From: Sphingomonas sp. LY29
Lineage (GTDB): Bacteria > Pseudomonadota > Alphaproteobacteria > Sphingomonadales > Sphingomonadaceae
NCBI RefSeq assembly: GCF_035593985.1
Contig: NZ_CP141587.1
Span: 434,001 to 498,000, forward strand
Reading direction: 5' to 3'
DNA: 64,000 nucleotides
The notes beneath the pieces are model-generated. The model was not told where the DNA came from. It did not search any database and saw only the letters and a program-made list of their open reading frames with translations. Made by a program: the position numbers and the translations under genes. The first letter of the stretch is position 1. Each line of letters starts with the position of its first letter. Positions 9,173 to 17,798 of this stretch are shown one piece after another.

Positions 9173-10099
9173 ATGGCGCATCCAGCCGACACGAGCGTGC
9201 TTCCCTTCGACGATGCCTCGATCGAAGAAGCCGCGCGCCTCGTGCTGGCCGGACAGCCCATCGCCGTCCCGACCGAGACCGTCTACGGCCTCGCCGCCGA
9301 CGCCACCAATTCCGAGGCCGTCGCGCGCATCTACGCCGCCAAGGGCCGCCCCAGCTTCAACCCGCTGATCGTCCACGTCCCCGATCTCGCCGCTGCTCAG
9401 GCAATCGGCGAATTCGACGAAGCCGCGCTTGGTCTTGCTGCCAAATATTGGCCGGGGCCGCTTACGCTGGTCGTGCCGCTTCGCCCGGACTCTGGGATTG
9501 CTGCACTGGTCACCGCGGGCCTGCCGACGATCGCGCTTCGCGTTCCCGCTCACCCGGCGATGCAGGCCTTGCTCGCCGCATGCGGCCGCCCGCTCGCGGC
9601 CCCGTCGGCAAACGCCAGCGGCCGCATTAGCCCGACGCGCGCAGCACATGTGCTGGCCTCACTCGACGGCCGGATCGCGCTCATAATCGACGGCGGCGCG
9701 ACCGAGCGGGGGATCGAATCCACGATCGTCGCCGCGACCGGCGGCCCACGCCGCCTGCTCCGCCGCGGCCCGATCGAGGTCGATGCACCGATGGCGGAGG
9801 CGTCCACGATCGAAGCCCCCGGCCAGCTCGAAAGCCACTACGCCCCCTCGAAGCCCCTCCGCCTCGACGTCAGCGAAGCGGAGCCCGACGAATATCTGAT
9901 TGGCTTCGGCGACATCGCCGGCGACGCGTCGCTTAGCGCCAGCGGCGATCCAGTCGAAGCCGCCGCCCGCCTGTTCGACCTGCTCCACCAGGCAGACGCC
10001 GCTTCAACGTCGCGCATCGCCGTCGCCCCCATCCCCGGCCCCGGCATCGCCGAAGCCATCCGCGACCGCCTGAAAAGAGCCGCCGCGCCGCGGACATAG
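9173..10099 (+). CDS. tsaC: L-threonylcarbamoyladenylate synthase (Sua5/TsaC)
   Basis: This enzyme makes threonylcarbamoyl-AMP from threonine, bicarbonate and ATP, the first step of t6A formation on ANN-decoding tRNAs. 308 residues: the catalytic YrdC domain (PTETVYGLAADA at about 33, KGRPSFNPLIVH at about 57, SANASGRISPT at about 145) followed by a Sua5-type C-terminal domain from about residue 200, so it is the long Sua5 form. ATG 9173 is chosen because upstream codons run over the divergent acyl-CoA dehydrogenase promoter. Confidence 0.93.
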   Translation: MAHPADTSVLPFDDASIEEAARLVLAGQPIAVPTETVYGLAADATNSEAVARIYAAKGRPSFNPLIVHVPDLAAAQAIGEFDEAALGLAAKYWPGPLTLVVPLRPDSGIAALVTAGLPTIALRVPAHPAMQALLAACGRPLAAPSANASGRISPTRAAHVLASLDGRIALIIDGGATERGIESTIVAATGGPRRLLRRGPIEVDAPMAEASTIEAPGQLESHYAPSKPLRLDVSEAEPDEYLIGFGDIAGDASLSASGDPVEAAARLFDLLHQADAASTSRIAVAPIPGPGIAEAIRDRLKRAAAPRT

Positions 10100-10129
10100 A
10101 AAAGGCCCCGGCGGTGTCCCGCCGAGGCC
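10097..10129 (-). terminator. intrinsic terminator of the 10168-10725 gene
   Basis: On the minus strand an 11-bp stem (GGCCTCGGCGG / CCGCCGGGGCC, one mismatch) with a 4-nt loop is followed by TTTTCTAT. It lies between two convergent genes, just after the tsaC stop, and may also slow plus-strand transcription. Confidence 0.7.
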
Positions 10130-10167
10130 AAGTTGAGCCGCAAGCTAACTTTCAGCGGGTCACGGAA

Positions 10168-10725
10168 TTAAGCGGCCGGCGGCAACGCAATGTCTTGATC
10201 GAGAAATGCTCGGCCAGGCATATTGAGCGGCATCTCTGCGCTGGTCCCGGTTACGAAAAAACCAGCTATCGGCATGACGACAAGCGCCCCCACGACGCCC
10301 GCAGTGCCGGTGTCCCCACGGGAGTCCATGTCGCCCGTTAGACGGATATTTGTCCCATTAATATTGACGGATTTGATCTGAAGATGAATTCCGCCCGACT
10401 TGCCCCACATGCCCTTGTTGCGCACTTCCGTGAGCACTCCCTCGACTGGACTACGCGCCGGGATCACAACGCGGCCATTGAGAAGCACATCCTGAGCAAC
10501 CTCAAGCTGAACTCGTTGGCCAACCTTCAGGCGTTTGCCTTTCGTGGTCAGCCCTTCTGAGAGTGCCACGGGAATGGGTGCGCCAGCGCGCAAAATGTTT
10601 CCGGCAACTTGCTGTTGGACGACGGTTACATTCGGTGACGCGGTCGTCGCCGGAAGAACTATTGTCTGAGCAGAAAGAGACGTGGCTGCGAACACAAGTC
10701 CGCATGCGAAATAGCGTAGGTACAT
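10168..10725 (-). CDS. secreted hypothetical protein
   Basis: 185 residues with a clear signal peptide (cleavage after about residue 20, LSAQ). The mature part is beta-rich: segments such as GNILRAGAPIPVALSEGL, KRLKVGQRVQLEV and VRNKGMWGKSGGIHLQIKSVN suggest a compact extracytoplasmic beta domain, with a hydrophobic glycine-rich stretch (TGTAGVVGALVVMPIAGFF) near residues 140-160. I recognise it as a conserved hypothetical type of sphingomonads, with no assigned function. A strong ribosome-binding site (AAGGGGGG) precedes ATG 10725 and a terminator follows the stop. Base composition looks slightly less GC-rich than the neighbours. Confidence 0.75.
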   Translation of the reverse strand: MYLRYFACGLVFAATSLSAQTIVLPATTASPNVTVVQQQVAGNILRAGAPIPVALSEGLTTKGKRLKVGQRVQLEVAQDVLLNGRVVIPARSPVEGVLTEVRNKGMWGKSGGIHLQIKSVNINGTNIRLTGDMDSRGDTGTAGVVGALVVMPIAGFFVTGTSAEMPLNMPGRAFLDQDIALPPAA

Positions 10726-10850
10726 TGATTCCCCCCTTGGATGGCCTTGGCAAATTCTCGGCCTAACTACGTGCTGCCAAATAAAACGGGGAAATCAAAG
10801 TACCATTAATCGAAAGCGTTAACGGCCAACTGTACCGGCTTCCTAATAAT

Positions 10851-11396
10851 CTAAACGACTTGCGCCGACTTCAACCGCGCCTGATAGCTCTTGCGAAATT
10901 TCTGCAACTTCGGCGCTACCACCGCGACGCAGTAAGGGTTCGCCGCCCCCGTCCGCGCGACATAGTTCTGGTGATAGTCCTCGGCCGGATACCATGGCGC
11001 GTTCGGTTCGATGGTCGTGACGACACGTTCGTCATTCGCCTCGTTCGCGCGCCCGATCGCCGCCTCGGCCTCGGCCCGCTGCGTTTCGTCCTGCGGGAAG
11101 ATCGCCGAGCGATACTGCGTGCCGACGTCCCCGCCCTGCCGGTTCAGCGTCGTCGCATCGTGCGTCGCAAAGAAGATGTCGAGCAGGTCGCCATAACTCA
11201 GAACGTCATTGTCGAACTCGATGCGAACCGCCTCGGCGTGGCCCGTGTCGCCGCCGCACACCTGCTTGTAGGTGGGATTGTCGACCTCGCCGCCGATGTA
11301 ACCGCTCTCGACCGCTTCGACGCCCTGAAGGTCGAGGTAGATCGCCTCGGTGCACCAGAAGCACCCGCCGGCGACGATTGCGATTTCCTTGGCCAT
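10851..11396 (-). CDS. msrA: peptide methionine sulfoxide reductase A
   Basis: MsrA reduces methionine-S-sulfoxide in proteins. 181 residues with the catalytic GGCFWCTEA motif at about 10-18 (Cys12 nucleophile), the GYIGG segment, the GDTGHAEAV motif and a C-terminal Tyr/Cys region (NPYCVAV) that may hold the resolving cysteine. It is a stand-alone gene; no msrB is nearby. A 7-bp inverted repeat lies 13 nt upstream of the start (11410-11427). Confidence 0.96.
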   Translation of the reverse strand: MAKEIAIVAGGCFWCTEAIYLDLQGVEAVESGYIGGEVDNPTYKQVCGGDTGHAEAVRIEFDNDVLSYGDLLDIFFATHDATTLNRQGGDVGTQYRSAIFPQDETQRAEAEAAIGRANEANDERVVTTIEPNAPWYPAEDYHQNYVARTGAANPYCVAVVAPKLQKFRKSYQARLKSAQVV

Positions 11397-11409
11397 GTCC
11401 GCTTCACTC

Positions 11410-11427
11410 CGTTCGATGTGTCGAACG
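11410..11427. repeat. 7-bp inverted repeat upstream of msrA
   Basis: CGTTCGA-TGTG-TCGAACG is a perfect inverted repeat between the PilZ gene stop (11460) and the msrA start (11396), both on the minus strand. It could be an operator or an RNA hairpin. No T-run follows, so it is not a typical terminator. Confidence 0.45.
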
Positions 11428-11459
11428 ACAGATAGGAAGCGTGGACGCGGGTTGAAAGA

Positions 11460-12167
11460 TCAGCGCTTGATGCTGGCCTTCAGCGTGGCCATCTCGAGCC
11501 GCTTGCCGACCCAGTCGGCCAGTTCCTCAAACGACAGCGGCTCGTCGAACACGATCCCCGCCTTGCGATCGGCGAACCAGCGCACCTCGCCGCGGATCGG
11601 GCGAAGGCTTTCGACCACCACTACGACTTGTCTGCCCAGGCAATACTCCTCGATCGGCGCGACCTTGATCCCGCCGAGCGAAATGTCCTGCACGTCGACC
11701 GTGTAGTATGTGCTGCCGACCTTCACGTTGCCTCGGCAATCGACGTCGAGCCGCGGCGGCCGCGGCCGAAAGCCGAGCCGCTGCTTGCGCCCGGCCAGCA
11801 GTTCGCCAAGGTCGATATTCTGCTCGAACTTGAAGCCCGCGGTGCCTTCGCGGATCCAAACGACGGTCGCCGGCACCTTTTGCGAGCTGATTTCGATCGA
11901 GACTTCATCGCCCACCGCGACCGGCAAGCCGATTTCCGCCATCAGCCCGCCGGCCGACACGTTGCGCACGCGGATCAGCTGTTCGCGGCCCTTTGCTTCG
12001 ATCAGCTTCGCCACGCGCAGCATCGCCATCACGCGCTGGTCGTCGCGCCGTTCGCTTGGGCGGGGCACGGCGGTGCTCAACGTGAACGTCGTCGATTCGA
12101 ACGCCACATTCTCATCCACGACCGGCTTGGCCGCGGCTTGCCTGCGGCGGATCAGCGTCCCGAACAT
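11460..12167 (-). CDS. tandem PilZ-domain protein (c-di-GMP effector candidate)
   Basis: 235 residues with two PilZ domains. The first (about 35-130) keeps both c-di-GMP motifs: RxxxR at Arg41-Arg45 and NVSAGG (NxSxxG) at about 69-74. The second (about 140-235) has RPRPPR followed by DISLGG. No membrane segment is seen. It is divergent from a response regulator-EAL pair, so it may sense c-di-GMP set locally by that phosphodiesterase. ATG 12167 is chosen because GGAGGGA lies about 10 nt upstream; an in-frame upstream start at 12206 adds 13 residues outside the domain. Confidence 0.85.
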   Translation of the reverse strand: MFGTLIRRRQAAAKPVVDENVAFESTTFTLSTAVPRPSERRDDQRVMAMLRVAKLIEAKGREQLIRVRNVSAGGLMAEIGLPVAVGDEVSIEISSQKVPATVVWIREGTAGFKFEQNIDLGELLAGRKQRLGFRPRPPRLDVDCRGNVKVGSTYYTVDVQDISLGGIKVAPIEEYCLGRQVVVVVESLRPIRGEVRWFADRKAGIVFDEPLSFEELADWVGKRLEMATLKASIKR

Positions 12168-12310
12168 CGCGTCAGTCCCTCCATAAGCGACCAAAAACTG
12201 CGTCAATCCGGCACAATGCCGTCGGCGAGGTTAAAATCCGGTTTCGGACGTTTGACGCTCGTTGCGAAAGCTGTTTGTGAGGATGTGCGCAAGCCGACAC
12301 GAGGAACTGG

Positions 12311-12700
12311 ATGACGAAGCCCGAACTGCTGCTGATCGACGACGAGCCGGCCTTGGCCGCCTTCCTCGCCGACGCGGCCAGCCTGTGCGGCTATCATCCC
12401 GTCGTCACCGAGGAAGATGCCGAATTCCGCGAGCGTTTCCTGGCTCACCGGCCGAACATGATCGCGCTCGACCTCGGCATGCCCGGGATGGACGGGGTCG
12501 AGCTTCTCCGCTTCCTCGCGGCCGAGAAGTTCACCGATCCGGTCCTCATCATCTCCGGCTTCGACCGGCGCGTCCTTGAAAGCGCGTTCAAGCTTGGCGA
12601 GGCGCTTGGCTTGACGATGGTCGGCCCGATCGAAAAGCCCGCCCGGCTCGAGGAACTTGAAGTGCTGTTCACCACGCTCAGGCCGACGCTGACCCCGTGA
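12311..12700 (+). CDS. single-domain response regulator
   Basis: 129 residues forming a receiver domain: acidic pair Asp10-Asp11, phosphoacceptor Asp54 (ALDLGMPGMDG), Ser in the LIISGF segment, and Lys in PIEKPARLEE. There is no output domain. Its TGA stop is overlapped by the GTG start of the following EAL gene (GTGA, 12697-12700), so the two are made together and the receiver probably controls the phosphodiesterase in trans. No histidine kinase is adjacent. Confidence 0.9.
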   Translation: MTKPELLLIDDEPALAAFLADAASLCGYHPVVTEEDAEFRERFLAHRPNMIALDLGMPGMDGVELLRFLAAEKFTDPVLIISGFDRRVLESAFKLGEALGLTMVGPIEKPARLEELEVLFTTLRPTLTP

Positions 12701-13497
12701 TCGCCCACGCCGACCTCGGGCTGCTCGACGGCTTTGAGCGGGCGCTGATCAACCGCCGACTGACGATGGTCTACCAGCCCAAGGTCTCGCTGACCGACGG
12801 CAATCTGATCCGCGTCGAGGCGCTGGTGCGGTGGGAAGATCCGGAGCTCGGCCCCGTCCCGCCCGCGCGCTTCGTGCCGCTCGCCGAGCAATATGGCCTG
12901 ATCGACCAGCTGACGAGCTGGGGGCTCGATACCACGCTTCGCCAGTGGCATCGCTGGCGCGAGCAGGGCCTCGACACCCGCCTCGCCTTCAACATCAGCG
13001 CGCTCAGCCTCAATGAGCTCGATTTTCCCGACTTGGTCGAAAAAATGTGCCGCGCGCTAGAGGTGCCGACAAATCGCCTCGTGCTAGAGCTGACCGAGGG
13101 CTCCACCCAGTCACTCATCAACCTGATGGACACGCTGACCCGCTTCCGGATCAAGGGCATCGACCTTGCCATCGACGATTTCGGAGTCGGCTATTCGACG
13201 CTGATGCAGCTTCGCCAACTGCCCTTCACCGAACTCAAGATCGACCGCTTCTTCGTCGACGACGCCACCACGTCGAAGGACAGCGCGCTGATCGTCAAAT
13301 CGGTGATCGACCTGGCGCACGGCCTCGGCATGACCGTCACGGGCGAAGGCGTCGAAACCGAGGCCCAGTTACGCCTGTTGCGCTCGCTCGGCTGCGATGT
13401 GGCGCAGGGCTATTTCCTCGCCCGCCCGCTGGAGCCCGCCGCGCTCGTTCCGTGGAACGCCGAGTGGCAGGAGCGCTGGCCAGCGCTCGCCGCCTAG
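12697..13497 (+). CDS. EAL-domain c-di-GMP phosphodiesterase
   Basis: 266 residues, almost entirely an EAL domain. Catalytic and metal residues are all present: EALVRW (Glu41), NIS, ELTE, the DDFGVGYS loop, KIDRFF, EGVE and QGYF. It should hydrolyse c-di-GMP to pGpG. It lacks GGDEF, PAS and membrane parts, so regulation probably comes from the overlapping receiver protein. The GTG start overlaps the upstream stop; the stop CTAG is shared with the convergent aminotransferase. Confidence 0.9.
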   Translation: MIAHADLGLLDGFERALINRRLTMVYQPKVSLTDGNLIRVEALVRWEDPELGPVPPARFVPLAEQYGLIDQLTSWGLDTTLRQWHRWREQGLDTRLAFNISALSLNELDFPDLVEKMCRALEVPTNRLVLELTEGSTQSLINLMDTLTRFRIKGIDLAIDDFGVGYSTLMQLRQLPFTELKIDRFFVDDATTSKDSALIVKSVIDLAHGLGMTVTGEGVETEAQLRLLRSLGCDVAQGYFLARPLEPAALVPWNAEWQERWPALAA

Positions 13498-14648
13498 ACG
13501 AACAGCGCCCGGGCGCGCGCCATCGCCGCCACGCCCGCATCGATCGTCATATCCTGTTTTGCAAAGCAAAGCCGAACCAGATGGTCGGGCTTCCGGTCGT
13601 CGGCGAACGGCGACAGCGGCACGACCGCGACGCCGGCCTCTGCGACCGCGCGCTTCGCGAAGGTCTCGTCGTCGACCATGATCCCGGACGCAGCGAGATC
13701 GACGCACAGGAAGTAGGTCGACGCGCTCGGCAACACCGCAAAGCCCGCCGCTTCCAGCCCCGCCACCATGCGGTCGCGCGCCGCCGCGAATCGCGACCGC
13801 ATCGGCGACAGCCAAGCATCGCCGTCCGCCAATCCGAACGCCACTGCCGCCTGCAGGTTCGGCGCCGATGCGAAGGTCAGAAACTGGTGCGCCCGCGCGC
13901 CGAGCGTCGCGAGCTCGGGCGCCGCGATCATCCACCCGATCTTCCAGCCGGTCAGCGAAAAGATCTTTCCCGCCGATCCGCATTTGAAGGTCCGCTCCGC
14001 CATGTCGGGGAGCGAGGCGAACGGGACGAACTCCTGCCCGTCGAGCAGGATATGCTCCCACACCTCGTCCGAAATCACGATCAGGTCGTGCGCGCGCGCC
14101 ACCGCCGCGACCGCTTCCAGCTCCTCGCGATCGAACAATCGTCCCGTCGGATTGTGCGGATTGTTGAGGATAATTGCGCGCGTTGTCGGCGTGATCGCCG
14201 CTTCCAGGGCAGCCTGTTCGATCCGCCATTCCGGCGGCAGAAGCGCGACCTCCCTGACAACTCCGCCTGCGCGCCGCACCAATGGTGCGTAAGCGTCATA
14301 AGCGGGGGTCATCAGCACCACTTCGTCGCCCGGCGAGACCGTCGCCAGGATCGCTGCCGCCAACGCTTCGGTCGCGCCGCTCGTTACACACACTTGCGAG
14401 GCGTCGATCGTCACGCCGTGGTGCCGCGCGTAATGATCGGCGACCGCGTCCCTCAGCGTTGGAAGCCCGCGCGACGGCGCATATTGGTTCGACCCCTCGC
14501 GCACCGCGCTCGCGGCCGCGTTGAGAATTTCCTCGGGCCAGCCGAAGTCGGGAAACCCCTGCCCCAGATTGACTGCCCCATGCTTGGCGGCGGCAAGCGA
14601 CATTCGCTCGAACACGCTCGTGTCCATCGTTTCGTACAGCGGGTTCAG
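13494..14648 (-). CDS. class I/II aminotransferase (methionine/kynurenine aminotransferase-like), apparent CTG start
   Basis: PLP enzyme of about 384 residues. Motifs: [12 protein letters not shown], the NNPHNPTGR loop, VISDEVWEH (Asp for the PLP ring) and [17 protein letters not shown], which contains the PLP lysine. The pattern matches YbdL/KAT-type enzymes acting on methionine or aromatic amino acids. The first in-frame ATG is 14627, but translation from CTG at 14648 gives the family-like N-terminus NPLYETM and has GGAGG exactly 7 nt upstream (14656-14660), overlapping the CaiB stop as CTGA. ATG 14627 lacks a ribosome-binding site at that spacing. The gene ends in a CTAG overlap with the EAL gene. 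Confidence 0.9.
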   Translation of the reverse strand: MNPLYETMDTSVFERMSLAAAKHGAVNLGQGFPDFGWPEEILNAAASAVREGSNQYAPSRGLPTLRDAVADHYARHHGVTIDASQVCVTSGATEALAAAILATVSPGDEVVLMTPAYDAYAPLVRRAGGVVREVALLPPEWRIEQAALEAAITPTTRAIILNNPHNPTGRLFDREELEAVAAVARAHDLIVISDEVWEHILLDGQEFVPFASLPDMAERTFKCGSAGKIFSLTGWKIGWMIAAPELATLGARAHQFLTFASAPNLQAAVAFGLADGDAWLSPMRSRFAAARDRMVAGLEAAGFAVLPSASTYFLCVDLAASGIMVDDETFAKRAVAEAGVAVVPLSPFADDRKPDHLVRLCFAKQDMTIDAGVAAMARARALFV

Positions 14649-15727
14649 CGTCGGTCCTCCAGAAGGTCGGCAATCGCGGCCTCGTCATAGCCAAGCTCGG
14701 CCAGGATCGCCGCGCCATCCTCGCCTTCGCGTCGCGGCGGATCGGGGCGCACTGTTGGCGTGCCCGAATATCGCGGCGCGGGCGCGGGCTGAAACACCCC
14801 GTCGATGTCCAGGAACGTGCGCCGCGCGATATTGTGCGGATGGACCGGCGCTTCGCCAAGATCGAGCACCGGCGCCACGCACGCGTCGGTGCCTGCAAAA
14901 TGTGCCGCCCAGTCGTCGCGACTTCGAAGCGCGATCACCGCCGCAATCTCCTCGCGGCCCGATCCCGGCGCGAGCGCGAGCCCGCGATACAGCGCCGCCT
15001 GGAACTGCGGCTCGATTGCGCCGATGCTCAGGAACTTGCCGTCGAGGCAGCGATAGACGCCGTAGATCGCCTCGCCCCCGTCGAGCAGATTCGCCTCACG
15101 CTCGTCGCGCCACAGCCCCGCGGCGCGCATGCCGTAAGTCAGCGTGCCCAGCAGCGCGGTCCCGTCGGTCATCGCCGCGTCGATCACCTGCCCCTTGCCG
15201 CTCTTGGCAACCTCGAGCAGCGCCGCGACCATCCCGAACGCCAGCATCATCGCGCCGCCGCCATAGTCGCCAAGATAATTGACCGGTGCGACCGGCCGCT
15301 CCGCCGGGCCGATCCCGTGCAGCAGCCCACTCAGCGCGACATAGTTGATGTCGTGTCCGGCATCGGTCGCCAGCGGCCCATGCTGGCCCCAGCCCGTGAT
15401 GCGCCCATAGACCAATCGGGGATTGGCGCCGATCAGCTCGTCCGGCCCCAGCCCCAGACGCTCCATGACGCCCGGCCGATACCCTTCAATCAGCCCGTCC
15501 GCCGTCGCCGCCAACTTGCGCACGATCGCCCGGCATTCCTCGCGCTTCAGGTCGAGCGAAATCGACTTGCGGTTGCGAAGCAGCGGGTCGCCCGGCACCC
15601 CGATCATTCCCTTGCGCTCGACGCGGATCACCGTCGCGCCATGGTCGGCAAGCATCATCGCCGCGAACGGTCCCGGCCCAAGCCCTGCCATTTCGACGAT
15701 CGTATATCCGGTCAGCGGTCCAGCCAT
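14645..15727 (-). CDS. CaiB/BaiF CoA-transferase family, alpha-methylacyl-CoA racemase type
   Basis: 360 residues, the short AMACR length rather than the 400 or more of true CoA-transferases. Residues corresponding to the AMACR catalytic His and Asp are present: His125 in [12 protein letters not shown] and Asp154 in [14 protein letters not shown] enzymes invert the alpha-methyl stereocentre of branched acyl-CoAs so that beta-oxidation can proceed. The divergent acyl-CoA dehydrogenase at 15903 could act on the product. The stop overlaps the CTG start of the downstream aminotransferase. Confidence 0.88.
   Translation of the reverse strand: MAGPLTGYTIVEMAGLGPGPFAAMMLADHGATVIRVERKGMIGVPGDPLLRNRKSISLDLKREECRAIVRKLAATADGLIEGYRPGVMERLGLGPDELIGANPRLVYGRITGWGQHGPLATDAGHDINYVALSGLLHGIGPAERPVAPVNYLGDYGGGAMMLAFGMVAALLEVAKSGKGQVIDAAMTDGTALLGTLTYGMRAAGLWRDEREANLLDGGEAIYGVYRCLDGKFLSIGAIEPQFQAALYRGLALAPGSGREEIAAVIALRSRDDWAAHFAGTDACVAPVLDLGEAPVHPHNIARRTFLDIDGVFQPAPAPRYSGTPTVRPDPPRREGEDGAAILAELGYDEAAIADLLEDRR
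14646..14660 (-). promoter_or_regulatory. ribosome-binding site and CTG start in CTGA overlap (aminotransferase)
   Basis: GGAGG (14656-14660), a 7-nt spacer, then CTG (14648-14646), whose last two bases plus A form the TGA stop of the CaiB gene. The spacing is ideal for CTG and too long (28 nt) for the first ATG at 14627. Confidence 0.65.
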
Positions 15728-15902
15728 GACGTCACGCTAACGGGGCCATCGCCAGCCGCCAAGAAAATGCTGTCCTATCGCGCGCTCGATCGCCTAGCAT
15801 CGGGCGCAGCCGGAGAATGGCGGCCCGAATTCCTTAAGTTCGCAAATCCGCCCCAAAAAGTGCACGAACTCCACGACCTTTGTGAACCTAAGGACCGCGC
15901 CC

Positions 15903-17048
15903 ATGATCGAATCCGCCGACCGTCCGATCTTCGACGACGATCACCACGCCTTCCGCGACACCGTCCGCCGCGTGCTCGGCGACGTCATCGCCCCTCGGCT
16001 CGACGCGCATGAGGCCGACGGGATTGTCGAGCGCGACGCGTGGGAGAAAGTCGGCGCTGCCGGAATGCTCTGCCCGCAGGTTCCCGAGTCCTATGGCGGG
16101 CTCGGTCTCGACTTCGCGTTCAACGCCATCGTCGGAGAGGAGCTGAGCTACCTGGGATCGGCCGCGGGCTTCACGCTCCAGTCCGACATCGTCGCCGACT
16201 ATCTGGTCCACTACGGCAGCGAGGAGCAGAAGCGGCGCTACCTGCCCGGCATGGTCGACGGCACCCGCATCACCGCCATCGCGATGACCGAACCCGGCGC
16301 GGGAAGCGACCTGCAAGGAATCCGCAGCATTGCGCGGCGCGACGGCAATGGCTGGCGACTGTCGGGTTCGAAGACTTACATCACCAATGGCCAGAGCGCC
16401 GACCTGGTCATCGTCGCTGCGCGGACGACCGAGGAAGGCGGCGCGCGCGGCCTGTCGCTGTTCCTGGTCGAAGAAGGCGACGAAGGCTTCACCCGCGGCC
16501 GCAACCTCGACAAGATCGGGCTTCACGGCAACGACACGTCCGAACTCTTCTTCGACGAGGTCAAGCTTCCCGCCGACCGGTTGCTCGGGGCGGAGAACGG
16601 CGGCTTCGCGATGCTGATGCAGCAGCTTCCGCAAGAACGTCTGTCGATCGCCGTCCAATGCCAGGCGGCGGCGCAGCGCGCCTTTGACGAAGCGGTCAAG
16701 TTCACGACCGACCGCAAGGCCTTCGGCAAACGCATCGCCGATTTCCAGAACACCCGCTTCGAACTGGCCGACCTCAAGACCCGGCTGCAGGTCGGCTGGG
16801 CGCATCTCGACTGGGCGATCGCGCGTCACATTCGTGGCAAGCTGACGCCTGCCGAAGCGAGCGCGGCGAAGCTTTGGCACAGCGAAATGCAATGGCATGC
16901 GTGCGATCGGTCGCTGCAGCTTCACGGCGGCGCCGGCTACATGAACGAATATCCGATCGCGCGGCTGTGGCGCGATGCGCGCGTCGCGCGCATTTACGGC
17001 GGCACCAGCGAAATCATGAAAGAACTGATCTCGCGAAGCATCGCCTAA
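15903..17048 (+). CDS. acyl-CoA dehydrogenase (long-chain/isovaleryl type)
   Basis: 381 residues, normal ACAD length. Motifs: AIAMTEPGAGSDLQG, WRLSGSKTYITNG, DRKAFGKRI, LQLHGGAGYMNEY. The position that carries the base in short/medium-chain enzymes reads IYGGTSEI (Gly instead of Glu), but a Glu is present in QLPQERLSIAV (Glu245), the position used by long-chain and isovaleryl-CoA dehydrogenases. The enzyme is therefore expected to be active on long or branched acyl-CoAs. ATG 15903 has AAGGA 8 nt upstream. It is divergent from the racemase. Confidence 0.93.
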   Translation: MIESADRPIFDDDHHAFRDTVRRVLGDVIAPRLDAHEADGIVERDAWEKVGAAGMLCPQVPESYGGLGLDFAFNAIVGEELSYLGSAAGFTLQSDIVADYLVHYGSEEQKRRYLPGMVDGTRITAIAMTEPGAGSDLQGIRSIARRDGNGWRLSGSKTYITNGQSADLVIVAARTTEEGGARGLSLFLVEEGDEGFTRGRNLDKIGLHGNDTSELFFDEVKLPADRLLGAENGGFAMLMQQLPQERLSIAVQCQAAAQRAFDEAVKFTTDRKAFGKRIADFQNTRFELADLKTRLQVGWAHLDWAIARHIRGKLTPAEASAAKLWHSEMQWHACDRSLQLHGGAGYMNEYPIARLWRDARVARIYGGTSEIMKELISRSIA

Positions 17049-17057
17049 TACCGGTGC

Positions 17058-17092
17058 GGGCGTCGCGGTCGAGGGCACGAACCGCGACGCCC
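17058..17092. terminator. bidirectional hairpin between convergent genes
   Basis: GGGCGTCGCGGT, an 11-nt loop, then ACCGCGACGCCC: a perfect 12-bp stem between the plus-strand acyl-CoA dehydrogenase and the minus-strand fasciclin gene. No T-run follows on either strand, so termination may be Rho-aided; its position and strength still suggest a terminator. Confidence 0.5.
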
Positions 17093-17110
17093 TATCCGGG
17101 CAAAGGGGCC

Positions 17111-17701
17111 TTAGCCCGGAAGCGAAACTGCGTCGGTGACGTGGATCACGCCGTTCGACTGGAAGACGTCGGCCTGCGTAACGTGGCTCATGCCGCCCTT
17201 GGCGTCGGTCAGCATGACGCGATCGCCCATCATGCTCGCGGTCAGCGTGCCGCCGTTGACCGTGGTCAGCGACGCCCTGCCTCCGCCCGCCTGGATCTGA
17301 GCCACCAGGTCGGCGGCGCTGACTCGGCCGGGAACGACATGGTAGGTCAGGACCGACGTCAGCATTGCTTTGTTGGCCGGTTGCAGCAGGGTGTCGACCG
17401 TGCCGGCCGGCAACTTGGCGAACGCCGCGTTGGTCGGCGCGAAGACCGTGAACGGACCCGGGCCCGACAACGTCTCGACAAGGCCAGCAGCCTTGACCGC
17501 GGCGACCAGCGTCGTGTGGTCGGCGGAGTTGACGGCATTCTCGATGATGTTCTTGGTCGGGTACATGGCGGCGCCGCCGACCATCACCGTTCCGTCGGCG
17601 CTGGCCGATTGGGCGGTGGCGGTGTCCGACATTCCCATGCAACCGGCGAGCGATACGCTCACCAGCAACATCGTTGCTCCGTTCCGAAGTGCATAGATCA
17701 T
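17111..17701 (-). CDS. fasciclin (FAS1) domain lipoprotein
   Basis: 196 residues: a lipoprotein signal with lipobox SLAGC (Cys21), then one FAS1 domain (about 50-195) with conserved FTVFAPTNAAF, LTYHVVPGRV and NGVIHVTDAV blocks. FAS1 lipoproteins sit outside the inner membrane and are thought to mediate adhesion or envelope interactions. The gene follows an RskA-like anti-sigma factor and an ECF sigma factor on the same strand with a 97-nt gap, which parallels the mycobacterial SigK/RskA control of the FAS1 proteins Mpt70/Mpt83. ATG 17701 has AAGGGA 8 nt upstream. Confidence 0.9.
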   Translation of the reverse strand: MIYALRNGATMLLVSVSLAGCMGMSDTATAQSASADGTVMVGGAAMYPTKNIIENAVNSADHTTLVAAVKAAGLVETLSGPGPFTVFAPTNAAFAKLPAGTVDTLLQPANKAMLTSVLTYHVVPGRVSAADLVAQIQAGGGRASLTTVNGGTLTASMMGDRVMLTDAKGGMSHVTQADVFQSNGVIHVTDAVSLPG

Positions 17702-17753
17702 GGTTCGCGTCCCTTTGTTGTTCGGTCCCCCATCATCGTGAGGGTCCGCAAAG

Positions 17754-17780
17754 CTACGCATCAGGTCCGTGGACGGATGC
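17754..17780 (-). promoter_or_regulatory. candidate ECF promoter for the fasciclin gene
   Basis: On the minus strand GCATCC (17780-17775) and GCGTAG (17759-17754) are separated by 15 nt, about 50 nt upstream of the fasciclin ATG. A CATCC-type -35 with a CG-containing -10 is reminiscent of SigK-like promoters. The same pattern was not found upstream of the sigma gene, so this is only a candidate. Confidence 0.3.
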
Positions 17781-17798
17781 CTGCCGAAAGTTCGTCGA

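Noticed and set aside
16970-17048. Acyl-CoA dehydrogenase with Gly in place of the catalytic Glu
   Set aside because: Not a defect: the base is at the alternative position (Glu245 in PQERLSIA), as in long-chain and isovaleryl enzymes.
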